Source of the DNA: Aquiflexum lacus
GTDB lineage: Bacteria > Bacteroidota > Bacteroidia > Cytophagales > Cyclobacteriaceae
Reading direction: 5' to 3'
Assembly: GCF_015476655.1 (NCBI RefSeq)
Contig: NZ_JABFHF010000014.1
Span: forward strand, 62,001-126,000
DNA: 64,000 nt
Shown here: positions 1 to 8,344 of the stretch, piece by piece
Numbering within the stretch: position 1 is the first letter of the stretch
Layout: each line of letters opens with the position of its first letter
Notes under the pieces: generated by a model
The model's input: the letters and a program-made list of their open reading frames with translations, nothing else
Told to the model about the DNA's origin: nothing
The model's database searches: none
Translations under genes and position numbers: made by a program

Positions 1-3000
1 GAATCACAATTGCCAAGCGTTTTTCTGCTCGGATTTGATTTTCATAACTTCCGGAGAAGGTATAGGAAACACCTGCTGGCACTTCCAATTCTCCTGAGGT
101 AATTTTTTGTATAATAAAATCTTTTGCATTATCTACTACAGTTCCTTCTGCAAAACCATCTCTTTTGTCAAATAGCACATAGCCCACCAAAAAGGTGTTT
201 TCACCACGGATCATCATTGGACCTGGGCGATAATTGATTTCAGCCAACTGTCCCAAAGGAATCTGTGCTCCTGTTGGGGTACTGACCAAAATTTTCCTCA
301 ATGCCTCAGGATCATCTCTATACTCTCTCGCATATCTAGCACGAATGGCATATCTCTCCCTTCCCTCAACAGTGGTACTTAACGTCATTCCTCCGATAGC
401 TACTTCTATAAATTCCTGCACATCAGCAATATTTAGCCCATACCTGCCTAACTGAGTTCTGTCCAGGTCGATTTCCATATAAGGCTTGCCCAATGACCGG
501 TCAGCAAATACTGCCTCAGCTTTGACAGAAGGCACTTCTTTAAGGAGGGATTCCAGTTTTAGACTGAAGTTTTCGATGGTTTCCAAATCAGGCCCATACA
601 CTTTCATACCCATTGGCGCACGCATACCCGTCTGCAACATCACCAAACGTGTCTCAATGGGCTGCAACTTTGGCGCGGAGGTTACACCAGGAATATTGGA
701 GGTACGGACTTGAATTTCATCCCAGATATCATCAGGAGTCCGGATTTCATCTCTCCATTGTCGGAAATACTGCCCTCTCTTTTCGTCAGAAACTAAGTAT
801 TTTGATATGTTACGAGTCACAACCCTTCTTTGGGCTTCATCCATATAATTCTTGTCATCATCCCAAATAGCTCCATCACTACGATCGTACCACCAGTTTT
901 TTTCATTTACCAGCAATTGATAATTTCCCTCTCTGTCCACTTTGAATCTGAGTTTGCGGGCATCATCATCTTGCAGATATTCTGTTTTGTAATTGATGAT
1001 ATTTTCGTACATGGACATAGGCGCTGGATCCAAGGGGCTCTCTGCTCTTCCTGCTTTTCCTACCACCATTTCTACCTCAGGAATAGCCTGTACCAACATA
1101 TCGAGTTGCTTTACAATCTGCATATTAGCCTCCACCCCAGAATGTGGCATGGAAGTAGGCATCAATAGGAATGAACCCTCGTTCAAGGCAGGCATAAATT
1201 CCTTTCCCATTCCTGGTAGGGCATGCGTAAGTCCTGACCAAGGTGAGGCAGTTCGGATATTCCACCCAATTTGGTCAAATCCTTTGGCTATAAAACCGAA
1301 AACAGTATTGAAGCCCAACCAAACATTAGCGGCGAAGAGAATGATTAGGACAGGAATCATGAAGAAAATCCTTGCGTGTTCCAAGCACCATTTCAACATG
1401 TGGGAATAGAAGCGGATGAACAGAGAAAAAAGTCCCAATACAAAACCCAACACTATACCAATAAAAAAGAAATTCACCAGTACGGGCTGTGTAAGGCCTA
1501 GCGGCCTCCATTCAAAGGCCAATAGCACTGAAACTGCCACCACAGCAATCAACATGGAAATCTGATTTTTAAATTTGCCGTTTTTTGTTTGCTGTGGGAA
1601 GAAATGATGAATTAATTGATTGGCTGCAAAAGCCAACAAAACCCAACCTGCCCAGGAAAAATAAAAGAGCAAAACAAAGCCTGCAAAAGCCATCAGGAAA
1701 TTGAGGATTGTTCTGTAATTCTTGGATTTGACTTTAGCCCCGAAAACCCAATGTGCAAAAGCAGGCATAAATACCAAAGTAAAAATCAAAGCAGCAATCA
1801 ATGCGAACGTTTTGGTATATGCTAATGGACCAAAGAGCTTTCCCTCAGCAGCCTGAAGTGTAAATACTGGTAAGAAACTGACGATGGTTGTCATCACTGC
1901 AGTAAGAATGGCTGAACTTACTTCAGCTGTGGCTTCATAAATTATCTGGAGTTTGGTTTTCTTCTCATCTGATTCTTCAAGATGTCGGAGAATATTTTCA
2001 TTTAGAATAATCCCCAAATCTACCATGGTTCCGATGGCAATAGCAATTCCGGACAATGCCACAATATTTGCATCCACCCCAAAATACTTCATCATGATAA
2101 AGCACATTAAAACCGCCAATGGCAATAGTGCAGAAATCAACAAGGAAGCCCTAAGGTTATAGACCATCACCATGATGACTATGATGGTAATTAGAATCTG
2201 CAGGCTGATAGCTTCATTTAGGGTACTCAAAGTCTCTTTAATCAGACCCGAACGATCATAAAATGGAACTATTGTCACTTTGGAAACTGTCCCGTCTTCA
2301 AGTGTTTTGCTTGGAAGTCCAGGTGAAATCTCTCCAATTTTAGATTTGATGGCATCAATGACCTGCAAGGGATTATCTCCATAGCGAGCCACCACGACAC
2401 CACCTACAGCTTCCGCACCACCTTTATCCAATATCGCCCTTTCGGCTCGGCTAGCCGGTCCAATATTGACTTTTGCGATATCCTGGATGCGCAAAGGAAC
2501 ATTGTTGCTCACCTTCACCACTGCTTTCTCAATATCTTCCAAAGACTTCACATAGCCCAATCCTCGCACGATAAACTCCACCTGATTGATCTCCATCGTA
2601 TTGGCACCAATGTCCAAATTGGATTGCTTGATGGCGTTCATCACCTGCATCATGGAGACATTGTGGGCTTTCATGGCTACAGGATCCAAGTCCACTTGAT
2701 ACTCCTTCACATGCCCTCCGATGCTGGCAACTTCGGCTACGCCCTCTGTTCCGGCCAGACCATAGCGCACATAATAATCCTGTATACTTCTCAGTTCATG
2801 TAAATCCCAACCTCCTGCAGGATTACCTTTTTCATCCCTGCCTTCCAAAGTATAAAAATATACCTGACCCAATCCTGTAGCGTCAGGACCCAGCTTTGGC
2901 TGTACCCCATCTGGTAATAAGCCTGAAGAAAGTGAATTAAGCTTTTCTAAAATTCTGGAACGGCTCCAGTAAAACTCTACATCCTCCTCAAAAATGATGT

Positions 3001-3313
3001 AAATGGAAGAAAACCCAAACATAGAGGTGCTCCTGATAGACTTTACACCAGGTAAACCCAAGAGGGAAGTGGTCAGTGGATAAGTAATCTGATCCTCTAC
3101 ATCCTGGGGTGAACGCCCCATCCAATCTGTAAAGACAATTTGCTGATTTTCCCCGATATCAGGAATGGCATCAACGGGAACTGGATCACTGGGCAAGAAA
3201 CCTGTGTTCCAATTGAAAGGTGCCGTAACAATCCCCCAGGCTACAACAAGCACGAGGAGAATGACTGTGACCAGTTTGTTTTCGAGAAAAAATTTGATGG
3301 TTTTATTGAGCAT
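1..3313 (-). CDS. Heavy-metal efflux RND permease (CusA/CzcA family), C-terminus beyond window
   Basis: Inner-membrane proton-driven pump of the HME-RND class, expected to export monovalent or divalent metal ions with a periplasmic adaptor and a TolC-like channel. The ATG at 3313 opens a frame that stays open to base 1 (about 1104 codons). Visible features are the N-terminal TM1, the RSPQDVEDQITYPL segment near residue 70, the TM4 motif TMVDLGIILNENI carrying the Asp of the family proton relay, and a GSYENQ segment just before TM7. That last segment falls near residue 1085, whereas in E. coli CusA it lies near 845 (from memory). The extra length is additional hydrophobic segments after TM6 plus a periplasmic insert rich in Trp, Asp and Tyr, so the full protein should exceed 1250 residues. 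Metal specificity cannot be read from the sequence. Its upstream neighbour is a HYC_CC_PP protein. Confidence 0.95.
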   Translation of the reverse strand, partial: MLNKTIKFFLENKLVTVILLVLVVAWGIVTAPFNWNTGFLPSDPVPVDAIPDIGENQQIVFTDWMGRSPQDVEDQITYPLTTSLLGLPGVKSIRSTSMFGFSSIYIIFEEDVEFYWSRSRILEKLNSLSSGLLPDGVQPKLGPDATGLGQVYFYTLEGRDEKGNPAGGWDLHELRSIQDYYVRYGLAGTEGVAEVASIGGHVKEYQVDLDPVAMKAHNVSMMQVMNAIKQSNLDIGANTMEINQVEFIVRGLGYVKSLEDIEKAVVKVSNNVPLRIQDIAKVNIGPASRAERAILDKGGAEAVGGVVVARYGDNPLQVIDAIKSKIGEISPGLPSKTLEDGTVSKVTIVPFYDRSGLIKETLSTLNEAISLQILITIIVIMVMVYNLRASLLISALLPLAVLMCFIMMKYFGVDANIVALSGIAIAIGTMVDLGIILNENILRHLEESDEKKTKLQIIYEATAEVSSAILTAVMTTIVSFLPVFTLQAAEGKLFGPLAYTKTFALIAALIFTLVFMPAFAHWVFGAKVKSKNYRTILNFLMAFAGFVLLFYFSWAGWVLLAFAANQLIHHFFPQQTKNGKFKNQISMLIAVVAVSVLLAFEWRPLGLTQPVLVNFFFIGIVLGFVLGLFSLFIRFYSHMLKWCLEHARIFFMIPVLIILFAANVWLGFNTVFGFIAKGFDQIGWNIRTASPWSGLTHALPGMGKEFMPALNEGSFLLMPTSMPHSGVEANMQIVKQLDMLVQAIPEVEMVVGKAGRAESPLDPAPMSMYENIINYKTEYLQDDDARKLRFKVDREGNYQLLVNEKNWWYDRSDGAIWDDDKNYMDEAQRRVVTRNISKYLVSDEKRGQYFRQWRDEIRTPDDIWDEIQVRTSNIPGVTSAPKLQPIETRLVMLQTGMRAPMGMKVYGPDLETIENFSLKLESLLKEVPSVKAEAVFADRSLGKPYMEIDLDRTQLGRYGLNIADVQEFIEVAIGGMTLSTTVEGRERYAIRARYAREYRDDPEALRKILVSTPTGAQIPLGQLAEINYRPGPMMIRGENTFLVGYVLFDKRDGFAEGTVVDNAKDFIIQKITSGELEVPAGVSYTFSGSYENQIRAEKRLAIVI

Positions 3314-3544
3314 AAGATCTTGAATTAACCTCTTTTAATCTGAATTAAAATGATACTTGTGGATACAGATATTTGTGGATATTTGATACTTATTGATATT
3401 GCCAATGATATCAAGCCTTGTTGCGAAATATCAAAGAAACCTACGAGTAGATGTGCCAGACCTCTCAAATTTTGAAAACCAGACAGGTCTTCAATCAGAA
3501 ATTACTTTTTAAATTACGAAAGAAACTCCAGATTTCTTTGTGGC

Positions 3545-3564
3545 CCTGTCTGCCGACAGGCAGG
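3545..3564. repeat. Short GC-rich palindromic repeat
   Basis: CCTGTC (3545-3550) and GACAGG (3555-3560) form a perfect 6-bp stem around TGCC, followed by CAGG. It is GC-rich inside an AT-rich intergenic stretch. A related sequence with the core GACAGGCAGG occurs at 17014-17030, also intergenic, suggesting a short interspersed repeat. The rest of 3314-3611 shows no convincing gene. Confidence 0.5.
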
Positions 3565-3611
3565 TTCGAGACTTTGTGGCTATTCAATCCTTTCACCTTA
3601 GAAAGAAAAAA

Positions 3612-3992
3612 TCATATCAGGAATACCTGATAAAAAATATAAATCGGCGTGTTTTGAAATATGGGTGGGGAGGAATCGGCAAAAGCTGTTTTCTCTTCTA
3701 TAGCTGTAAAAAAAACAGGTAATTCATATGGAGCATCAAAAGTAAGCAGCTCAAAAATTTGAGGCTGAAAATCCAAAATATCCGAAATCTGCTGATCTGT
3801 ATTGGGAAGCTCCAAATTAGAAACATCATCACAACAACCTGGCATGGGTACATTGGACTCACAGCAGGTTTTGTATTCTTCAAAAACATTGATTCTTTGG
3901 AAATCATCTCCACAATAATGCATGGAATAGCTCAACCCTGCGTTGAAAAACACATAGAATACAAGGAGCGCTATTTTGATGAATGACTTCAC
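3612..3992 (-). CDS. HYC_CC_PP family small secreted protein
   Basis: Small protein of 126 residues with an N-terminal hydrophobic signal segment (about residues 5-22). It has the three family hallmarks in order: HYC just after the signal (near residue 25), paired cysteines CC near residues 43 and 53, and a Pro-Pro pair near the C-terminus followed by a Tyr/Phe-rich tail. These match the Bacteroidota HYC_CC_PP family, whose function is unknown to me. The start is GTG (complement of 3990-3992). The His/Cys clusters and the position directly upstream of a metal-efflux RND pump suggest metal binding in the periplasm or inner membrane, but this is inference. Confidence 0.8.
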   Translation of the reverse strand: MKSFIKIALLVFYVFFNAGLSYSMHYCGDDFQRINVFEEYKTCCESNVPMPGCCDDVSNLELPNTDQQISDILDFQPQIFELLTFDAPYELPVFFTAIEEKTAFADSSPPIFQNTPIYIFYQVFLI

Positions 3993-4137
3993 GGGGAATA
4001 ACTACGAAACAAATGTAAGAAGGTTCTGATCAGTAAAGTTATATAATTTTTGTTTGAATTTATTATTCTTGGAATTTTTGAACACTACGGCGGAAAGGCA
4101 CGAAGTTTTATGCGATAATGGGGATGTTTGTTTAAAA

Positions 4138-4826
4138 TCAAAAATTATACTGAAACCTCAAAAGCCAATGCCTTGCCGAACCGTCAGAAATGATAGTGGA
4201 ATGAACCATATCTCCCGAAGTCCCAATATAATGTACTTCCCTTCTAACAAAATCATGGTTCCCTTTCAGAAAGCTATATTGGAACATTACTTCTATTTTC
4301 CTAAAAACCCTGTAACCCAAGCCCAATCCCCCTTCAAAATAGGTATTGGAACTCCTTTCATTTATAATTCTTTGGTTTGGCCCAGTACCTTTCTGGCCAA
4401 TATGGCTGTTGAAAGATGTTGCAAAACCTACAAAAGGCTGAATATTTAGTTTATTAATAAATTCTGAAAAGGGACTTAATGGGTCAAATTTATAGCCTAC
4501 CCGAATAGGAATGGTTAAGAATCTCTCAGGATTGCTCAAGGTCTCAAAAAAAAGTTCTGACCAGGATCAGGTCTAAAATTTAAACTCCTTCCATAAGAAA
4601 ACCAATAAACCCCGGATTCTATAAATATGCTATTTTCAAATAAATATTTCCCAAATACCCCATAAGACAGGTGGCTAAAACCATCGGGTAAGATCAAATT
4701 ACCGGGATCATCGTATTGAAAAAACTCCTTTCTGGAAATCATATCAAGCCCCAATGAAAACTGGGCTATGGATTTTCCTGAAACTAGAAATAGAGCCAGA
4801 AATATTGATAATTTAACCTTTCCCAT
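4138..4826 (-). pseudogene. Outer-membrane beta-barrel protein, broken by a 1-base frameshift
   Basis: Two abutting frames together encode one barrel-type protein. The 5' part (4826 to 4536) has a signal peptide (VSGKSIAQ) and alternating aromatic strands. The 3' part (from about 4560 to 4138) continues with porin-like strands and ends in the aromatic terminus RFQYNF expected for an outer-membrane barrel. The break lies at a run of eight T on the coding strand (complement of about 4546-4553). One extra T would join the frames without a stop into a protein of about 229 residues. It is either a true frameshift, a homopolymer sequencing error, or a slippage-controlled gene. The substrate or role is unknown. 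Confidence 0.7.
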
Positions 4827-5008
4827 ATATCAAAATTCTATTTTTAAAGCCAGTTAATTTGCTAAAATCATTGTGAAATAATCCATGATTTAGTGATTAA
4901 ATGATTAATTAAAACATAAATGAAACTAAAAAAATAAAGGTTGTGATCCAAATTTACTTCAGTTGGTTACCAGAATGATTAACACGTAAAGCAGCTTTTA
5001 TTATTTTT

Positions 5009-5026
5009 CGCTTATCATATTAAGCA
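5009..5026. promoter_or_regulatory. Inverted-repeat box 1 upstream of AAA_14 ATPase
   Basis: CGCTTATCATATTAAGCA carries GCTTA (5010-5014) and TAAGC (5021-5025) as inverted arms. It strongly resembles, in reverse orientation, the second box at 5073-5090. Together they look like a paired operator or an interspersed element tied to this ATPase gene. Confidence 0.5.
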
Positions 5027-5072
5027 ATTAAATCCAATAAAGCTTTCTATATAAAGTATAATTATATATTTT

Positions 5073-5090
5073 TGCTTATCTAAATAAGCG
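5073..5090. promoter_or_regulatory. Inverted-repeat box 2 abutting the ATPase start codon
   Basis: TGCTTATCTAAATAAGCG carries GCTTAT (5074-5079) and ATAAGC (5084-5089) around CTAA. It ends five bases before the ATG at 5096, so a bound protein would block transcription or translation start. It lies 64 bp from box 1. Confidence 0.5.
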
Positions 5091-5095
5091 ATATT

Positions 5096-6289
5096 ATGGA
5101 ATCCATAGATGAAAAGTTTTTAAAGAAGATTGACACTACTTCTCTCGACTTTATCCGGAGCATGATCGATAAGATCCGTTGGGAGGCAAGGTTGATAGGC
5201 ATCAAAGGGCCAAGGGGAGTTGGAAAAACCACCCTGTTGCTCCAATACATCAAGAAAAATTTACCCATTGACCATACCACTTTATACGTGAGTTTGGACA
5301 ATATCTGGTTTGCACAGAATAGTCTGGTGGATATGGTGGATCATTTTGTCAAAAGAGGAGGAAAATACTTATTCCTGGACGAGGTACATAAATACCCCAA
5401 TTGGTCCATCGAAATCAAAAACATCTACGACGATTTCCCGGAATTAAAAATTGTGTTTACAGGTTCGTCCATGCTGGAAATCCTGAATGCACGCGCTGAC
5501 CTCAGCCGAAGAGCAGTGATTTACCACATGCAGGGATTGTCTTTCAGAGAGTTCCTGGCGATCAGGACGGGAAATGAATTTCAGGTACACAGCTTGGAAA
5601 ATCTGATTGAAAACCATGTTTCCATTGCAAGAGAAGTCTTACAAAAGGTAAAACCTTTGGAACATTTTGGTGCATACCTGAACCATGGTTACTTCCCCTT
5701 CTTTCAGGAAGTGCCGGATCTTTACCATCAGCGCTTGGAGGAAGTCGTGAATATGACCTTGGAGATCGAGTTGCCGCTGCTGCGGAGTGTGGATATTTCA
5801 TACATTCCCAAGTTGAAGCACCTGCTGCATATCATTTCCGAGTCGGTGCCATTTATTCCAAATGTAACCAAGCTTAGCGAGCGCATAGGCATCAACCGGA
5901 ACACTTTGGTGAGTTACCTCTTTTTCCTGCAAGAAGCCCATTTGACCAAAAATCTCTACAAGGACATTAAAGGAATTACCCAAATGCAAAAGCCGGAAAA
6001 AATCTACCTGGAAAACACCAACTTCCAGTTTGCCTTCACTCCAAAAAACGCTGACTTGGGTAACTTGAGAGAGACATTCTTTATCAATCAGCTTTCACAT
6101 GCCCATACCGTGGAGTATGTGAAAGACGGAGATTTTAGGATCAATGGTAAATACATCTTTGAAGTAGGCGGAAAAAACAAAACCACCGAGCAGATTCAGG
6201 GTGTCAAAAACAGCTATATCGCCGCAGATGACATCGAGTACGGCAATCCCAAGAAGATTCCGCTTTGGTTATTCGGTTTTTTATATTGA
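5096..6289 (+). CDS. AAA_14/DUF4143 family ATP-binding protein
   Basis: Predicted P-loop ATPase of 397 residues. The N-terminal AAA_14 domain has Walker A GPRGVGKTTLL (about residues 39-49), Walker B YLFLDEVHKYPNW near residue 95, and a FTGSSMLEI sensor-like strand near residue 125. The C-terminal half matches DUF4143, with a helix-turn-helix-like region (about 260-285) and a restriction-nuclease-like strand pattern (KYIFEVGGKNK). Such proteins are often multicopy in Bacteroidota; a DNA-related role is often proposed but unproven. The gene is monocistronic with unrelated neighbours. Two GCTTAT-type inverted repeats lie directly upstream. It is full length and intact. Confidence 0.88.
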   Translation: MESIDEKFLKKIDTTSLDFIRSMIDKIRWEARLIGIKGPRGVGKTTLLLQYIKKNLPIDHTTLYVSLDNIWFAQNSLVDMVDHFVKRGGKYLFLDEVHKYPNWSIEIKNIYDDFPELKIVFTGSSMLEILNARADLSRRAVIYHMQGLSFREFLAIRTGNEFQVHSLENLIENHVSIAREVLQKVKPLEHFGAYLNHGYFPFFQEVPDLYHQRLEEVVNMTLEIELPLLRSVDISYIPKLKHLLHIISESVPFIPNVTKLSERIGINRNTLVSYLFFLQEAHLTKNLYKDIKGITQMQKPEKIYLENTNFQFAFTPKNADLGNLRETFFINQLSHAHTVEYVKDGDFRINGKYIFEVGGKNKTTEQIQGVKNSYIAADDIEYGNPKKIPLWLFGFLY

Positions 6290-6353
6290 AAAGTCGATAA
6301 CGCAAAAATTCCAATTGTAGATATTGGCCCAAGGCTGATTTTCAAAAAGGATT

Positions 6354-6986
6354 TTACCTGAAGATCTCCCATCTAAAACCTGCTTGGAGAATCAATCGCT
6401 GGGATGTTCGGACAAATGCCAAGTCATCTTCATGGATGGAAATGCTGTTGGTGAAATACCTGGCATACCTTACACCACCAAAAAGAACCAAATCTCTTTT
6501 TGCGGTAATGTAAAAGTTGCCATTAAGGCCCACAAAGGCATTCTGATAGTTTAATTTAAAACTATCCCCCTGACCTTCATGCTTGATAGATAGAAACCCA
6601 TAACCCAATTGAGGCTCAATCCCGAACCTTTCCATGAAAAAATATTGATAGTAAAGAAAGAAGCCTGAATCCCTGAATTTGCCAGCTAAGAAGTCATTGC
6701 CGAGGATTGTTGGTTCTTTTATCTCCGCCCTGCTTTTTCCCAAATAAGCCCCAAATCCGACAAAATCTTTTAAGCCAAATCTTGTCTCCAAAATATATCC
6801 CGGACGGTGGTCGTAGTGTCCTGACAGGAAATTATCTCCCAGAAAAGGAGCGTATTGGGTCTGTACTCCCCATGAAAAAATTGAAATTTCATCCCTGTCT
6901 GAATGTTCATAACGCATACCTTGGGCTTGTATAAACTGGGTAAAAAAACAAGCCAATAAAAGAAAAATAATCGCTGGGGTTTTCAT
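6354..6986 (-). CDS. Predicted outer-membrane beta-barrel protein
   Basis: A protein of 210 residues when started at the ATG at 6986, which precedes a clean signal peptide (MKTPAIIFLLL...IQAQ). A longer in-frame reading extends 20 codons upstream but lacks a signal-like start and overlaps the preceding gene. The mature part alternates aromatic and glycine residues (GFGAYLGKS, GFFLYYQYFF, GIEPQLGYGF, LVLFGGVRYARYF) and ends in RWEIF, typical of an 8- to 10-stranded porin-family barrel. Its ATG overlaps the TGA of the upstream lipoprotein-like gene, so the two are probably co-translated. Function is unknown. Confidence 0.78.
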   Translation of the reverse strand: MKTPAIIFLLLACFFTQFIQAQGMRYEHSDRDEISIFSWGVQTQYAPFLGDNFLSGHYDHRPGYILETRFGLKDFVGFGAYLGKSRAEIKEPTILGNDFLAGKFRDSGFFLYYQYFFMERFGIEPQLGYGFLSIKHEGQGDSFKLNYQNAFVGLNGNFYITAKRDLVLFGGVRYARYFTNSISIHEDDLAFVRTSQRLILQAGFRWEIFR

Positions 6987-7444
6987 GGATTTACAATCTG
7001 AATATTTTTGATAGTCTTGGCATATTGTCCGGTTTCTTGATCCCATTCAAACGATATATAATTTCTTTCCACTAACGTGCCTCTTTCCAAATATCTGAAA
7101 AGTTTATTGGTGTCCGTGTAAACAAAAAACCTTGTTATTTTTTTTTCCGGATGGAGGAATTTAAAATTACCCGAACCATCAGTCTTACCTAAACTTATCC
7201 TTCTGGACAAAGCATTTTCAAGACTATCATATTCAAATCTATCCTGCTCTGATCTAGAATACCAATAATCGGAAATTTCTTGTCCAAAAATCAAATCCAA
7301 TCCAGAAATATTCTGATTGAATTCATCTGTAATTTTTCCCTGGAAAGTAATGAATGAATTGTCCTCATATACTTCCTCGCACGTGAAAGCATAAATGAAG
7401 ATCGTCAATATCAAAAGCAATCCAAATACCTTTTTTGATTTCAT
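6983..7444 (-). CDS. Secreted or lipidated protein with carboxypeptidase-regulatory-like region
   Basis: A protein of 153 residues with an N-terminal hydrophobic segment ending in AFTC (Cys22), a plausible though imperfect lipobox. The mature part opens with FQGKITDEFNQNISG and continues to GKTDGSGNFKF. This resembles the beta-sandwich of carboxypeptidase-regulatory-like domains common on Bacteroidota surface proteins. It is the first gene of a two-gene operon: its stop overlaps the start of the barrel protein downstream. The pair may work together at the outer membrane (inference). No enzymatic motif is visible. Confidence 0.7.
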   Translation of the reverse strand: MKSKKVFGLLLILTIFIYAFTCEEVYEDNSFITFQGKITDEFNQNISGLDLIFGQEISDYWYSRSEQDRFEYDSLENALSRRISLGKTDGSGNFKFLHPEKKITRFFVYTDTNKLFRYLERGTLVERNYISFEWDQETGQYAKTIKNIQIVNP

Positions 7445-7519
7445 ATAGAAGCAAATAAAACTAAAAACAAAAGACTTCTCAAAACTTGTTTAATTATTCA
7501 TAAAAATTTAAAATAAGTT

Positions 7520-7550
7520 TTTGCACAATTCTTAGTTTTAGATATCTTCG
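7520..7550 (+). promoter_or_regulatory. Putative Bacteroidota-type promoter of the 7577 gene
   Basis: TTTG (7520-7523) and TATCTTCG (7543-7550, one mismatch to TAnnTTTG) are separated by 19 bases, matching the spacing of Bacteroidota primary-sigma promoters. The predicted start lies about 20 bases before the ATG. Confidence 0.45.
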
Positions 7551-7576
7551 CCCATCACCCAAACATTATCTATCTC

Positions 7577-8107
7577 ATGTTAAAGCACAAAAACAACCTT
7601 TTACTGTTGGTTATCTTCTTGGTAATCAGTTCTGGAATTTCGGCCCAAACACCTGTCGAAATTGACATTCAAGCAGCCGCCCAAGCTTATTTCAATGCCA
7701 AGTTATGTGAAGATTATGAAACTTTGGTAGGATTTACCTATCCTGATGTCATTGAAAAAGCAGGTGGTCCTGAAAATGTAAAAAAATCCTTAGTCCTGAT
7801 TCATGAAACCCAAAGTAAAAAAGGAATGCTCCTCCAGCAGTATACGATCAAACCACCTTTACAATTGACAAAAACCGGTGAAGAGACCCATGCCATAGTT
7901 CCTGTCACCACTGTTTCAAAAGTTCCCGGAGGAAAAGTATCTTCTGATGTCCATATCATAGCCGTAGGCACTGAAAACAATAACAGATGGTACATTATCG
8001 AAACCACTTCCCTTGATGATGGCAACGTGTCGAAAGTGCTTGCCAGTTGGGACAATACCATGATGTTGCCATTCAAGAAAGCACCAATTTTCAAAGAAGA
8101 TCGATGA
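7577..8107 (+). CDS. Secreted protein of unknown function
   Basis: A protein of 176 residues with a signal peptide (LLLVIFLVISSGISAQ). The mature domain begins with an alpha segment (IDIQAAAQAYFNAKLCEDYETLVGFTYPDVIEKAGG) followed by mixed strands. This is reminiscent of an NTF2-like cone fold, where a helix-rich start precedes a curved sheet; the assignment is tentative. No catalytic motif is evident. It stands alone between a divergent lipoprotein gene and a convergent SDR gene, with its own promoter-like sequence. Confidence 0.72.
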   Translation: MLKHKNNLLLLVIFLVISSGISAQTPVEIDIQAAAQAYFNAKLCEDYETLVGFTYPDVIEKAGGPENVKKSLVLIHETQSKKGMLLQQYTIKPPLQLTKTGEETHAIVPVTTVSKVPGGKVSSDVHIIAVGTENNNRWYIIETTSLDDGNVSKVLASWDNTMMLPFKKAPIFKEDR

Positions 8108-8187
8108 TTTTGAATATGAGGCTGTACCAAATGTTTATAGCCTCTTTATAAAATCAAATAAAGCAAACGTTTGGAGAATTATTTTTG

Positions 8188-8267
8188 GAACGCTGATCAG
8201 GCTGATTTTGCAGATATCCACAGGAAAAAATCAATGAAAATCTGCTCCAACAGCGTCATCAGCGTTC
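8188..8267. repeat. 80-bp imperfect inverted repeat (REP/MITE-like)
   Basis: GAACGCTGAT (8188-8197) is the exact reverse complement of ATCAGCGTTC (8258-8267). Internally GCAGAT (8210-8215) pairs with ATCTGC (8240-8245). The element lies in a noncoding interval and would fold as a long hairpin. CGCTGAT-rich palindromes like this recur between genes in many bacteria (recollection, not checked here). Confidence 0.6.
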
Positions 8268-8322
8268 AACTCATAATGACAGCCTCATTATAAATTTCTG
8301 ATTTTCCATTTTGCTTTCAAAT

Positions 8323-8344
8323 AGCCCCAAACCACTTTGGGGCT
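8323..8344 (-). terminator. Strong hairpin after the SDR gene
   Basis: AGCCCCAAA (8323-8331) and TTTGGGGCT (8336-8344) form a perfect 9-bp stem with a 4-base loop, starting at the first base of the SDR stop codon. On the minus strand only ATTT follows, so the U-tract is weak. On the plus strand a run of six T follows a few bases later, within the SDR coding region. Confidence 0.5.

Noticed and set aside
4054-4449. 131-codon plus-strand open frame
   Set aside because: Antisense to the frameshifted barrel gene, whose two parts show clear signal peptide and strand pattern.
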